Shown here: piece by piece, positions 16,038 through 25,129 of the stretch
How the letters are laid out: each line of letters opens with the position of its first letter
Position numbering within the stretch: the stretch's first letter is position 1
Assembly: GCF_000213975.1 (NCBI RefSeq)
Contig: NZ_GL892076.1
Location: 1,439,337-1,503,336, forward strand
Reading direction: 5' to 3'
From: Centipeda periodontii DSM 2778
GTDB lineage: Bacteria > Bacillota > Negativicutes > Selenomonadales > Selenomonadaceae
DNA length: 64,000 nucleotides
Translations under genes and position numbers: made by a program
Notes under the pieces: generated by a model
Database searches by the model: none
What the model was told of the DNA's origin: nothing
The model's input: the letters and a program-made list of their open reading frames with translations, nothing else

Positions 16038-17696
16038 TCACGTCTGGCGATAAAAGGCCAAAACTTCATACGGCCTGAGACATTCCTCCATACTGGGGTA
16101 GTTGCCGAGGAGTTTTTGCGCGTCTGCAAAGTCCTGCAGAAAAGCATGGCGCAGCCGAACGGACGTGGGGCGGAAATTGCAGAACACCGTCAGCCGTTCC
16201 CCTTGCCATGTGCGCTCATAGGCGATCACGTTGGGATTGTCCTCCTCGATCAATCGAATATCCCCCTCCGCAATGATGGGCATTTCATGGCGCAATTTGA
16301 TCAGGAGCTTATAAAACGCCAGAATGGAGTTTTCGTCCTTTTGCGCCGCTTCCACATTGATCGCGGGATAGTTTTTCGCCAGAGGAATCCATGGCTTTTT
16401 CGTGGAAAAGCCTGCGTATTGCTGGGCAGACCACTGCATCGGAGTGCGACCATTGTCACGGGAGCGGGCGGCCAGAATCTTCAAGGCATCCGCCTCCGCT
16501 ACGCCCTGCTCCAAAAGGGTGCGATAGCAGTTCAGGCTTTCCACGTCCCGATAATCTTCGATGGAGGTGTAGCAAGCATTGGTCATGCCCAATTCTTCCC
16601 CTTGATAAATGTAGGGCGTGCCGCGCATCAGGTGAATGCAGGCCGCGAGCATTTTGGCAGATTCCACGCGGTACGTTTCCTCATCCCCCATGCGGGAGAC
16701 GATGCGGGGCTGGTCATGGTTGCACCAAAAGAGCGCATTCCAGCCGCCCGCCTCGGCCATGCCCGTCTGCCATGCAGAGAAGAGCTGTTTAAGCTGAGCC
16801 ATGTCCGGCTCCATCAACGCCCACTTGTCCCCGTCCTTGTAATCTACCTTCAGGTGATGAAAGTTGAACGCCATGGATAGCTCGTGATTGGCAGGGCGGG
16901 TGTAGTGGATACAGTTTTCCAGATCCGTGGACGCCATCTCACCAACCGTCATCATATCGTCAATGCCGGCGTTTTGCACAAGTTCCCGCAGATATTCGTG
17001 AATATGCGGCCCGTCGGCAAAAAGCCGCCGTCCCAGTCCCTTGGTATCATCTGCAAAAACCTCCGGTTTGGCGATGAGGTTGATGACATCAAAGCGGAAT
17101 CCGGCCACGCCCCGCTCCTTCCAAAACCGCACCACATTGGCGAGTTCTTCCCGCACGTTTTGATTCGTCCAATCCAAATCCGGCTGACTTACATCGTGCA
17201 AATGCAGATACCATTTGCGCAGGCGCGGCTCCCACTGCCACGCGCTGCCGCCGAAAGCGCACTGCCAGTTGGTCGGCGGCTCGCCCGGATCGTCCGCGCT
17301 TTTTTTATTGCGGCCGTCACGCAGGATATAGTAGCGTTGGTATTTTTCATCGCCGGCCAGTGCCCGCTGAAACCACGCGTGCTGGTCGGACGTGTGGCAC
17401 AGCACCATGTCCAGCATGATTTTAAGCCCCTTGGCATCGGCGGCCTGCACCAGTGCATCAAAATCCGCCATGGTGCCGAAGTGAGGGTCGATGTCCAGAT
17501 AATCGGCTACATCATAACCGTTGTCCTTTTGCGGCGAGACGAAAAAGGGGGTAAGCCAACGGTAGTCCACGCCCATATCCGCTAAATAATCCAGTTTTTC
17601 TGCAACGCCCCGCAGATCCCCCATACCGTCCCCGTTGGAGTCCTTGAAGGACTTCGGGTAAATCTGATAAACCACTTTGTTCTTGAAGTCTGCCAT
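16038..17696 (-). CDS. treC: Alpha,alpha-phosphotrehalase TreC (GH13)
   Basis: The cytosolic glycoside hydrolase splits trehalose 6-phosphate, the PTS import product, into glucose and glucose 6-phosphate. The 552-residue GH13 protein has the expected catalytic set: nucleophile Asp203 in GFRFDVIN, acid/base Glu253 in VGEMAS and Asp328 in NHDQPR. The start at 17696 follows GGAGAGG at 8 bases; the frame is open 14 codons further but without a site. One substitution looks unusual: DYRWLTPFF where relatives usually have a hydrophobic residue at the Arg. The gene lies 73 bases downstream of the damaged treP, so its usual substrate supply may be lost. Confidence 0.93.
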   Translation of the reverse strand: MADFKNKVVYQIYPKSFKDSNGDGMGDLRGVAEKLDYLADMGVDYRWLTPFFVSPQKDNGYDVADYLDIDPHFGTMADFDALVQAADAKGLKIMLDMVLCHTSDQHAWFQRALAGDEKYQRYYILRDGRNKKSADDPGEPPTNWQCAFGGSAWQWEPRLRKWYLHLHDVSQPDLDWTNQNVREELANVVRFWKERGVAGFRFDVINLIAKPEVFADDTKGLGRRLFADGPHIHEYLRELVQNAGIDDMMTVGEMASTDLENCIHYTRPANHELSMAFNFHHLKVDYKDGDKWALMEPDMAQLKQLFSAWQTGMAEAGGWNALFWCNHDQPRIVSRMGDEETYRVESAKMLAACIHLMRGTPYIYQGEELGMTNACYTSIEDYRDVESLNCYRTLLEQGVAEADALKILAARSRDNGRTPMQWSAQQYAGFSTKKPWIPLAKNYPAINVEAAQKDENSILAFYKLLIKLRHEMPIIAEGDIRLIEEDNPNVIAYERTWQGERLTVFCNFRPTSVRLRHAFLQDFADAQKLLGNYPSMEECLRPYEVLAFYRQT

Positions 17697-17769
17697 CGTG
17701 TTTTCCTCTCCGTACATCAGAGGCGGGGGCATCGTCATGCGTTTGACGATGCTCCTGCTTTTTGTTTGC

Positions 17770-18988
17770 TCAAAACGATGCGATCACCGTTTCTCCGGTT
17801 TTGCCGATCATACCCGTGTGGAAGGCAAAGGTCTCCACGCCGTTTTTGTTGGTGATGACACAGATGGTCACATCGGGATGACCCGCAGCCCTGATTTTCT
17901 CGCGGCTGAAGGTGAGCAGCGGCGTTCCGGCTTTGACCTCATCCCCCGTATGCACGAGATATGAGAAGCCGTCGCCCTGCATATCTACCGTATCAATGCC
18001 CACATGGAGCAGAATCTCCACGCCGTTCGAGAGCGTCATGCCCACCGCATGGCGGGAATCCTCCATCAGCATCATGATTTTGCCGGAGACCGGGGCGCAG
18101 AGCGTTTCGCTGACGGGGCGGATTGCCAGTCCCTCGCCGACAATGCCTTCTGAGAAAACGCCGTCGCCCACTTCTTTGAGAGAAATTACCTCCCCGTCCA
18201 GGAACGCCGTGAAGTCATGCTCGCTTTCCATTGCGTTCACTGTCACATTCTCCTCTGCAGCGACGGTCTCTGCTGCTTCGGGCTGTGCCTGCTTGTCGAT
18301 GCCCTTCTTTTTGCCCACAATAACCGTCAGGACAAAGGGCACTGCAATGGCGACCATCATCGCCATTGCAAACGTGGGCATGGTCTGGGGCTGCATGGAG
18401 AGAATGCCGGGGATGCCACCCACGCCGATGGCGTTCGCCGTGGTGCCCGTGGAGACGCAGAGGACAGCGGCGCAGGCCGAGCCGGTCATGCCGCAGATAA
18501 AGGGGAAGAAGTACTTGAGGTTGACACCGAAAATCGCCGGCTCCGTCACGCCCAGATAGCATGAAACCCATGCGGGGACATTGACTTCCTGCGCGGAGGC
18601 ATTGCCCCGCTGCAGGTACATCATGCCCAGTACGGCACTGCCTTGGGCGATGTTGGATAGGGCGATCATCGGCCACAGCATGGTGCCGTGATAGTCGGCG
18701 ATCAGCTGCAAGTCAATGGCGTTGGTCATGTGATGCAGACCGGTGATAACGAGCGGCGCATAGATGAAGCCGAAGATGGCGCCGAACACCTCGCGGAAGG
18801 AGCCGGTGATGCCGCTGAACACGACGCTGGAAATCGCCGAACCGACTGTTCTCGAACAGGTAAAGCTGATCGATGCAGTTGCGGAAACCGAGGATAAGTC
18901 CCCCGGTGATGATCGCAGGAATGAGCGGTGCGAAAATCTCTGCGGTGATGGCCGCTGCCCGCTGCAAGATGTTCTGGTTCCGCCTTAT
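17770..18988 (-). pseudogene. treP: Truncated trehalose-specific PTS permease TreP
   Basis: An intact TreP has IIB, IIC and here also a C-terminal IIA(Glc)-type domain. The remains are two pieces in different frames. From about 18988 to 18850 there is the start of IIC (AEIFAPLIPAIITGGLILGF). From about 18852 to 17770, one frame over, come the later IIC (APLVITGLHHMTNAID) and a complete IIA domain (HVGIDTV). The middle of IIC, roughly 100 or more residues, is missing at the junction near 18846-18856, and IIB is absent: only a promoter/operator-like sequence precedes the IIC fragment. Transport by this protein is very unlikely. The surviving IIA part could still be translated from GTG 18822. 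Confidence 0.85.
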
Positions 18989-19001
18989 CTATACAAGTCA
19001 A
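18984..19001 (-). promoter_or_regulatory. Remnant treP promoter and TreR operator
   Basis: Read on the minus strand this is TTGACT overlapping CTTGTATAGATAAG, a -35-like box joined to a TGTATAGA-type operator close to the one at treR. The coding remnant of IIC begins immediately downstream, leaving no room for a -10, ribosome site and IIB. That suggests a deletion fused the control region to IIC. Confidence 0.5.
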
Positions 19002-19288
19002 GGGAAAATAACGTTTTGAATAAAATTTTGGGACTATGGCAACTGTTACGGATTCGCGATGCGTACTCCACGCAGAACCCTCGTTACGCAAGCGGACGTG
19101 TGCTCGTCCGCCTAAATACCTGCGGATTCCAAACGCGCTGCGCTTGAACGATTAAAATCCGCAGGGGGCGGGTCGCACACTCTACGCCGCTTGCTCCACT
19201 AGGGTTTGCTTAGGAGTACTGCATTTTCTTTTGTCCGTAACTTTTATCATAGTGCCAATTTTTCATCATAAAAATCGCTGATTCGTGC
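19002..19288. other. Intergenic region with two tandem hairpins, no gene seen
   Basis: Between the treP remnant and the treR promoter I find no supportable gene. The segment carries two adjacent inverted repeats: GCGGACG (19092-19098) with CGTCCGC (19105-19111), and CCTGCGGATT (19119-19128) with AATCCGCAGG (19156-19165). Frames here (for example 18726-19091 minus) resemble nothing and are frame shadows of treP. Confidence 0.5.
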
Positions 19289-19331
19289 TTTACCTTTTTG
19301 CCTGCATTATTTATACTAAGATGTATAGACA
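19289..19331 (+). promoter_or_regulatory. treR promoter with overlapping operator
   Basis: TTTACC (19289-19294) and TATACT (19312-19317) are 17 bases apart. Directly after the -10 is TGTATAGACA (19322-19331), 8 of 10 bases palindromic and close to the treP-side TGTATAGATA. A shared operator at both promoters supports autoregulation by TreR. Confidence 0.6.
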
Positions 19332-19347
19332 AGAAAGGATGAGTAGG

Positions 19348-20085
19348 ATGCCGGCAGCCAAGTTTGAGATCATCTACAAGGACTTGAAACAAAAAATAGA
19401 GGGAAACATCTATCCCGCCGAAGCGGTGTTTCCCTCTGAGAACGAACTGACGGAGGCGTACGGCTGCTCTCGCGCCACGCTGCGCCGCGCCCTGGCTCGT
19501 CTCATCGAGCAGGGCTATATCCAGGCCGGGCAGGGGCGGAGGATGCGGGTGATATATCAGCCGACGGAGCAAAACGAGTTTATGATCGGCGGCATTGAAT
19601 CCTTCCGTGAAGCCGCTGCCCGCAATCACTTTCAGGCGGTTACCCGCGTCATTCATTTCGCCGAGGGCGTTGTGGATGAAAAAACTTCACAAAAAACAGG
19701 GCTTCCCTTGGGCAGCGACATCTATGATGTGCGCCGCATCCGCTATCTGGATGGAAAAGCCTTGATTCTGGATATCAATCTGTTTTTGCGTGAGGCAGTG
19801 CCCGATCTCACCCCGGAAATTGCTTCCCGCTCCATCTATGACTACATAGAAAACGATCTGGGCATGGTCATCGTTACCAGCCGCCGCCGCATGACGGTGG
19901 AGTATGCTGCCGATTTGGATATGCACTGGCTGGAAATGGGGGACTACAACTGTTTGGCCGTGGTCAGTGGGAGAACGTACAATGCCGAGGGCATACAGTT
20001 CGAGTACACGCAGTCCCGCCATCATCCGGAGTATTTTTGCTTTGAGGACACGGCTGTCAGGAGAAGATCACGGCAGGTGAAGTAA
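19348..20085 (+). CDS. treR: Trehalose operon repressor TreR (GntR/UTRA family)
   Basis: The 245-residue regulator has an N-terminal winged helix (FEIIYKDLKQKIEG, FPSENELTEAYGCSRATLRRAL, QGRRMRV) and a C-terminal UTRA domain (YDVRRIRYLDGKALILDINL). Divergent position from treP and treC identifies it as TreR, which in relatives binds trehalose 6-phosphate and releases its operator. I chose ATG 19348, eight bases after AAAGGA. Upstream in-frame ATGs at 19321 and 19339 fall in the putative operator or lack a site. It looks intact although treP is broken. Confidence 0.88.
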   Translation: MPAAKFEIIYKDLKQKIEGNIYPAEAVFPSENELTEAYGCSRATLRRALARLIEQGYIQAGQGRRMRVIYQPTEQNEFMIGGIESFREAAARNHFQAVTRVIHFAEGVVDEKTSQKTGLPLGSDIYDVRRIRYLDGKALILDINLFLREAVPDLTPEIASRSIYDYIENDLGMVIVTSRRRMTVEYAADLDMHWLEMGDYNCLAVVSGRTYNAEGIQFEYTQSRHHPEYFCFEDTAVRRRSRQVK

Positions 20086-20342
20086 GTGGTAAACTAAAGA
20101 AACGCTGATCAATTACGAATGACTGAATTCGACCTTATTTACAGGCACAAAATTTACAAATTTTCTGCCCCGACCCGTTCCTGCATGTTTCTTTGTGATG
20201 CCATTTTGCGAAGTTTTTTTGCGATACGGCAGTCTTTTTCTGAAAGGTGCGGGTCTTCTCGGATCGCATTGCGTTTCTACACCTGAGGTATGCCAAGAAG
20301 CCTTGATTTTGCACTTGATTTGACAATTCGCCAGATAGAAAT
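20086..20342. other. treR-fba intergenic region, no gene seen
   Basis: The stretch is AT-rich and holds a dispersed repeat end at 20094-20113 (described separately), an AAAATTTACAAATTTT near-palindrome around 20147-20162 and several short repeats. The minus-strand frame 20113-20379 has no ribosome site or family resemblance and I treat it as chance. Confidence 0.4.
20094..20113 (+). repeat. Dispersed 20-base repeat end (copy 1)
   Basis: CTAAAGAAACGCTGATCAAT matches the complement of the right end of the ruvC-ruvA element (38340-38359) at 17 of 20 bases. I found no clear partner end nearby, so it may be a solo end or a decayed element. Confidence 0.45.
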
Positions 20343-20379
20343 ATGACCTTATTCCGTGCAGTATACGAAATAAGGTCAT
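20343..20379 (-). terminator. Terminator of fba
   Basis: A 15-base inverted repeat with a single mismatch (20343-20357 with 20365-20379) and a 7-base loop lies 27 bases after the fba stop. On the minus strand it is followed by a modest T-rich stretch. Confidence 0.6.
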
Positions 20380-20405
20380 ATCGTATTTCTTAGTTCAATG
20401 AGGAA

Positions 20406-21404
20406 TTACTTGCTCTGGTCGATGAGCGCCTGAACTTCAGGAGCCTTGCCGTCAGAGCCGAGCACCTCTTTGATCTTGTGGGTGACGAGCTCCTTGATGT
20501 AGCTGCGGCCGTCGGTCAGATACTGACGCGGATCGAAGTGAGACGGCTCCTTCTTGAAGTGCTCGCGAATGCCTGCCGTCATTGCGAGACGCAGGTCGGA
20601 GTCGATGTTGATCTTGCAGACGGAGGACTTTGCCGCGCGGCGCAGCTGATCCTCGGGAATGCCGACCGCATCGGGCATATGACCGCCGTTCTCGTTGATG
20701 ATCTTCACATACTTCGGAATGACGGAGGAAGCACCGTGAAGGACGATGGGGAAGCCTGGGATGCGTTTTTCGATCTCCTCGAGAATGTCGAAGCGAAGCG
20801 GGGGCGGTACGAGAACACCATCCGCATTGCGCGTGCACTGATCCGGCGTGAACTTGAACGCACCGTGCGATGTACCGATCGCAATGGCGAGGGAGTCGAC
20901 GCCCGTTTTCTCGACGAAGTCCTGCACTTCCTCGGGTTTCGTATAGGATGCATTCTCTGCGGAGACGTTGACATCGTCTTCAATGCCTGCAAGCTGTCCA
21001 AGCTCTGCCTCAACGACAACGCCATGTGCGTGTGCATACTCGGCAACGCGCTTTGCAAGCGCGACATTCTCGGCATACGGCAGATGGGAACCGTCGATCA
21101 TGACGGACGTGAAGCCACCGTCAATGCAGGATTTGCAGATGTCGAAGTCTGCACCGTGATCGAGGTGCAGAGCGATGGGAATGTTGTTGATCTCAAGAGC
21201 TGCCTTGACGAGATGAACAAGATACTCATGGCGCGCATACTTGCGTGCACCTGCAGAAACCTGCAGGATAAGAGGGGACTTGAGTTCGCCGGCAGCATCT
21301 GTAATGCCCTGAACGATCTCCATGTTGTTGACGTTGAAAGCGCCGATGGCATATCCGCCCTCATAGGCTTTCTTAAACATTTCCTTTGTTCCGACAAGTG
21401 GCAT
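20406..21404 (-). CDS. fba: Class II fructose-1,6-bisphosphate aldolase
   Basis: The zinc-dependent aldolase interconverts fructose 1,6-bisphosphate with dihydroxyacetone phosphate and glyceraldehyde 3-phosphate in glycolysis. The 332-residue length and motifs fit: HLDHGAD with His80, Asp82 and His83, EAELGQLAG, IAIGTSHGAFKF and VLHGASSV. It starts with ATG behind GGGGGT and has its own extended -10 promoter. It is monocistronic on the minus strand, divergent from smc. This is probably the housekeeping aldolase, in contrast to the shorter paralogue in the PTS cassette. Confidence 0.95.
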   Translation of the reverse strand: MPLVGTKEMFKKAYEGGYAIGAFNVNNMEIVQGITDAAGELKSPLILQVSAGARKYARHEYLVHLVKAALEINNIPIALHLDHGADFDICKSCIDGGFTSVMIDGSHLPYAENVALAKRVAEYAHAHGVVVEAELGQLAGIEDDVNVSAENASYTKPEEVQDFVEKTGVDSLAIAIGTSHGAFKFTPDQCTRNADGVLVPPPLRFDILEEIEKRIPGFPIVLHGASSVIPKYVKIINENGGHMPDAVGIPEDQLRRAAKSSVCKINIDSDLRLAMTAGIREHFKKEPSHFDPRQYLTDGRSYIKELVTHKIKEVLGSDGKAPEVQALIDQSK

Positions 21405-21448
21405 ATGATTACCCCCTATTAAGTTAAAACTATCCCACGAACGCTTTT

Positions 21449-21457
21449 ATTATAGCA
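21449..21457 (-). promoter_or_regulatory. Extended -10 promoter of fba
   Basis: On the minus strand the sequence reads TGCTATAAT, a consensus extended -10, with no good -35. It lies about 45 bases upstream of the fba start. Confidence 0.6.
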
Positions 21458-21484
21458 TAGTTTATTTACGGAAGATACCGTTTT

Positions 21485-21513
21485 TTGAAATTTACCATCC
21501 GTTCTGTTATAAT
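21485..21513 (+). promoter_or_regulatory. Promoter of smc-ftsY
   Basis: TTGAAA (21485-21490), exactly 17 bases, TATAAT (21508-21513). This is the closest match to consensus I saw in the window and gives smc a transcript independent of rnc. Confidence 0.8.
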
Positions 21514-21546
21514 GAATGAACTAATCTGTAAAGGAAGGTGCGTTGC

Positions 21547-24500
21547 GTGCAGTTAAAGCGCTTGGAAGCGTACGGATTCAAGTCTTTTGCTGATCGAATT
21601 GTGGTTCAATTCGATCAGGGGATCACTGCTGTCGTGGGACCGAACGGGAGCGGAAAAAGCAATATTACCGATGCCGTTCGCTGGGTTCTCGGTGAGCAGA
21701 ATATTCGTATGCTGCGCGGGCTGCGCTCTGAGGACATCATCTTTGCCGGTTCTGCCGAGCGTCGTGCCCTCAGTGTTGCCGAGGTTGTACTGGTCTTTGA
21801 CAACACGGACAAGAAGCTGCCCATTGACTACGATGAGGTCGTTGTCAAGCGCCGCCTCTATCGTAACGGTGACAGTGAGGTGTACCTCAATGATTCACGC
21901 TGCCGTATCAAGGACATCTATCAGCTCTTTGCAGATACGGGCATCGGGCATGACGGCATGAGCATCATCGGGCAGAACCGCCTGAATGATATTCTCGACA
22001 GCCGCCCCGAAGATCGCCGCGTGTTCTTCGAGGAAACTGCAGGTATCACGAAGTACCGCACGCGCAAGCAGGAGGCACTGCGCAAACTGCGCGAGAATGA
22101 GGGCGATCTTGTACGCCTGAATGATATCATGTATGCACATGCGGCAGAACTGGAGCCGCTTGCCGTACAGTCGGAAAAAACGATGCAGTTCCGTGCGCTC
22201 GATGCGGAGCGCCGAACGTATCAACTGACGGCATTGTTGCAGCAATATGATCAACTCACGCGGGAACAGGAGATCGAGGAGGCGGCTCTGCGTTCCCATC
22301 GCGACGAAGAGGCGTGCGAAATGCGGGAACGCATGCATGCGGAAGCGAAAAAAAACACAATTGAGAAAGATATTGCCGCAATAGACTGCCGCCTTCATGC
22401 AGAGGAGCAGAAAAGCCGCTGCCTGCAGGAAACGTTGGACACGCTCCGACAGGAGGCGGCGCTCATCCGGGGGCGACAGGAACAGGGCGATCAGCGCAAA
22501 GCAGATATGGAGCAGAGGCGGCAGTCTGCCTCTGCCAAGATTGAAGCAACGGAACAGGAACTCGTCCAGATCGACGCTCTTTTGGTGTGCAAAAACACAG
22601 AGATCGAGGAAAAAAAGACAGAACGTGCAATTGCTCGGGAAGAATTCGAGCGTTTGCAGGGGTTTCTTTCTGATAAGGAGAAGAAAATTGCGCGTCAAGA
22701 GTCTTCTCGCGCCTCCGTGCAGCGTGTGTTGGCACGATTACGGGAGGAATTTGCTGTTGCTCTGAGCTCTGCTGAGCAGGGGGATGAGAATGAGGTGCGT
22801 CAGAGAGAGGAAATGGAACGTCGTCGTGTGCTCCTTGCCTCAACCGAACGCGAACTTGCAGATAAGCGGTGCAAGCTTGCAGTTGCAGAAAAGAGAGCAC
22901 AGGAGATCTCTCAGGAAGGAGAGCACCTCCGTACGGCAGCAGAAGTACTTCGCCGAGCGATTGAGCATGATGACGCACAGCTTCGAAAATCGGATACGGA
23001 ACTTGCCCGCCTGCAGCAGAGCCTTGACTTTCAGCGTCGCATGCAGGACAGCTATGAGGGCTTTGGGCGGGACGTGCAAACCGTCCTGCAGGCGAAGGAG
23101 GGGTGGCGCGGCGGTGTTGCGGGAACAGTTGCAGATCTCATTCGTATACCGGAGCGTTATCTTACGGCAATTGATGTGGCACTCGGCGCGAGTGTACGGA
23201 ATCTTGTCACGGAGGATACGGACACGGCAAAGGCTGCCATCTCCTATCTGAAGCGCAAGAATGGCGGGCGTGTTACCTTTCTGCCGCTGACAACGATCGC
23301 CGTGCGTCAACCGCGTGCCATTGATCTCGGACGCTATCGAGGCGTTGTCGGTTGGGCAAACACCCTTGTTCAGGCAGATGGGAAGTTTCAGAAGGTCGCC
23401 GATCATCTGCTCGCGCAGACACTCGTGATGGAAACCTTGGATGAGGCTCTGATCGCAGCAAAACAGGAGGGCTATCGCCTCCGCATTGTGACGCTTACAG
23501 GGGAACTGTTAAATCCGGGCGGTTCGCTCTCCGGTGGTGGACGGCGAAAGCAGCAGTCCACATTGCTGAATCGCCGTGCAGAGATCGATACACTGCTCAG
23601 CCGCCTGCGTGCACATGAGGATACCCATAAGGAAATGCACGCCGCATTGGAGCAGCATAGACTTCATTTTAAGGAAACGGATGAACGTCATACGGAGAAA
23701 CGAGCTGAGGCAGAACGGTTGGTGCAGGAGCTCATAACAGAGCGTGCAAAGTGTGATGTGCTGCAGGAACGTATCGCAGACCAGACCGAAACGATTCATG
23801 CGATGGAGTGTGCGGAGGAGGCGCGCCTTGCGCACGGTGTGGAGCTGGCACAGAAACGCACGCGGCTTGAGCATCATATTTCCCAGTGCAAGACACATGA
23901 GGCACGTTTTACGCAGGAAATCGCACAGTTGACTGAACAATGTGAGGTGCTGCGTACCGACGGCAGAGAACATGAGGAGCGTCTGCACGAATTGGACATC
24001 GCACTAGCTGCATTGTCTACGGAGATTGAAACGAGGGCGCGGCACAGGACATCTCGTGAATTTGAGCGTGCAGAGGCAGAAAAGGCACTGAAAGATATTG
24101 TAGAACAGTCTGCACAGCTTACGAATGGACTACAAAAGGATGAGGTACGCCTGTCTGAGCTGGAACGCAAAATTGACCGTCAGAATGCGGCGTTCCAAGA
24201 GCGGGAACATCAAAGTGCCGTGCTGAAAGATCAGCGTCTTGCCCATGAGGCAGAGAGTCGTGTACTGGATGCCGCCATCAAGAGTGCGATTGCACGCGTG
24301 GAAAATATTCGTACAAAGCAGCACGACTGTGATAAGGCGTTGGAACGCATCCATATACGCTTGGAGGACTGCCGTGCGACACTCCTGTCGGATTTCGGTG
24401 TAACGCCGGAAATGGCAGCTGCAGATGCACAGGATGCGGATCCGCACTTTCTCAAAGAGCGTCTGCAAGCACTCGAGCGTTCCATCCAGGAACTTGGCTC

Positions 24501-25110
24501 CATCAATCCCAATGCCGTCGAGGAGTATGCGGAAAAGAAAGCGCGATACGAAGAAGAAGAGGAGCAGATCGAGGATCTGAGAGCCGCGAAGCAGGACATC
24601 GAGCAGATCATCCAAAAGATCGATCAGGATATGACGCGCACCTTTCGTGACGCGTTTCACCAGATTCAGGAGTATTTCAACGAGATCTTTGTGCGTCTCT
24701 TTTGCGGTGGGATTGCGGAATTGCGTCTGACGGACAAAGAGGATATACTGAGCAGTGGCGTTGAGATTCTTGTGACACTGCCCGACAAAAAGCGGCAGAA
24801 TCTGTCCGCGCTTTCGGGCGGTGAGCGTGCCCTCACGGTCATTGCACTCCTCTTTTCCTTTCTGCGCTATCGTCCCTCACCGTTTTCCATATTGGATGAG
24901 ATTGACGCACCTCTTGATGAGGCAAATGTATCGCGCTTTGGCGAGTTTTTGCGGGAGTTTGCAAAAAATACGCAGTTTATCGTCGTCACACATCGAAAGG
25001 GCACCATGCGCGCGGCAGACACAATGTACGGTGTTACCGTTGAGGATGCAGGCGTTTCCAAAGTCCTATCCATACGCATGAAGGATTACGAAACGGTACA
25101 GACTGCCTAA
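21547..25110 (+). CDS. smc: Chromosome segregation protein SMC
   Basis: This is the ATPase of the bacterial condensin, with ScpA and ScpB (genes downstream). The 1187-residue protein has an N-terminal Walker A (GPNGSGKS, residues 31-38), a first coiled coil, a hinge at about 511-650 (VAGTVADLIRIPERYLTAID), a second coiled coil and a C-terminal head with the ABC signature LSGGERALTV and Walker B FSILDEIDAPLD. I chose GTG 21547, eight bases after AAGGAAGG, which gives the standard MQLKRLEAYGFKSFAD start; a GTG three codons earlier overlaps the ribosome site. Followed by ftsY, as in other Firmicutes. Confidence 0.97.
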   Translation: MQLKRLEAYGFKSFADRIVVQFDQGITAVVGPNGSGKSNITDAVRWVLGEQNIRMLRGLRSEDIIFAGSAERRALSVAEVVLVFDNTDKKLPIDYDEVVVKRRLYRNGDSEVYLNDSRCRIKDIYQLFADTGIGHDGMSIIGQNRLNDILDSRPEDRRVFFEETAGITKYRTRKQEALRKLRENEGDLVRLNDIMYAHAAELEPLAVQSEKTMQFRALDAERRTYQLTALLQQYDQLTREQEIEEAALRSHRDEEACEMRERMHAEAKKNTIEKDIAAIDCRLHAEEQKSRCLQETLDTLRQEAALIRGRQEQGDQRKADMEQRRQSASAKIEATEQELVQIDALLVCKNTEIEEKKTERAIAREEFERLQGFLSDKEKKIARQESSRASVQRVLARLREEFAVALSSAEQGDENEVRQREEMERRRVLLASTERELADKRCKLAVAEKRAQEISQEGEHLRTAAEVLRRAIEHDDAQLRKSDTELARLQQSLDFQRRMQDSYEGFGRDVQTVLQAKEGWRGGVAGTVADLIRIPERYLTAIDVALGASVRNLVTEDTDTAKAAISYLKRKNGGRVTFLPLTTIAVRQPRAIDLGRYRGVVGWANTLVQADGKFQKVADHLLAQTLVMETLDEALIAAKQEGYRLRIVTLTGELLNPGGSLSGGGRRKQQSTLLNRRAEIDTLLSRLRAHEDTHKEMHAALEQHRLHFKETDERHTEKRAEAERLVQELITERAKCDVLQERIADQTETIHAMECAEEARLAHGVELAQKRTRLEHHISQCKTHEARFTQEIAQLTEQCEVLRTDGREHEERLHELDIALAALSTEIETRARHRTSREFERAEAEKALKDIVEQSAQLTNGLQKDEVRLSELERKIDRQNAAFQEREHQSAVLKDQRLAHEAESRVLDAAIKSAIARVENIRTKQHDCDKALERIHIRLEDCRATLLSDFGVTPEMAAADAQDADPHFLKERLQALERSIQELGSINPNAVEEYAEKKARYEEEEEQIEDLRAAKQDIEQIIQKIDQDMTRTFRDAFHQIQEYFNEIFVRLFCGGIAELRLTDKEDILSSGVEILVTLPDKKRQNLSALSGGERALTVIALLFSFLRYRPSPFSILDEIDAPLDEANVSRFGEFLREFAKNTQFIVVTHRKGTMRAADTMYGVTVEDAGVSKVLSIRMKDYETVQTA

Positions 25111-25129
25111 GGGGCAGAAAGGAGTTATT

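Noticed and set aside
19115-19170. Possible tRNA in the treP-treR gap on the minus strand
   Set aside because: The 10-base arms look like an acceptor stem at first, but the enclosed 27 bases cannot form D, anticodon and T arms.
20320-20347. TTGACA with TATGAC 16 bases on, a possible plus-strand promoter
   Set aside because: The -10 is poor and transcription would run straight into the fba terminator with no gene to serve.
20113-20379. 88-codon minus-strand frame between treR and fba
   Set aside because: No ribosome site or family match, and it overlaps the fba terminator and the repeat end.
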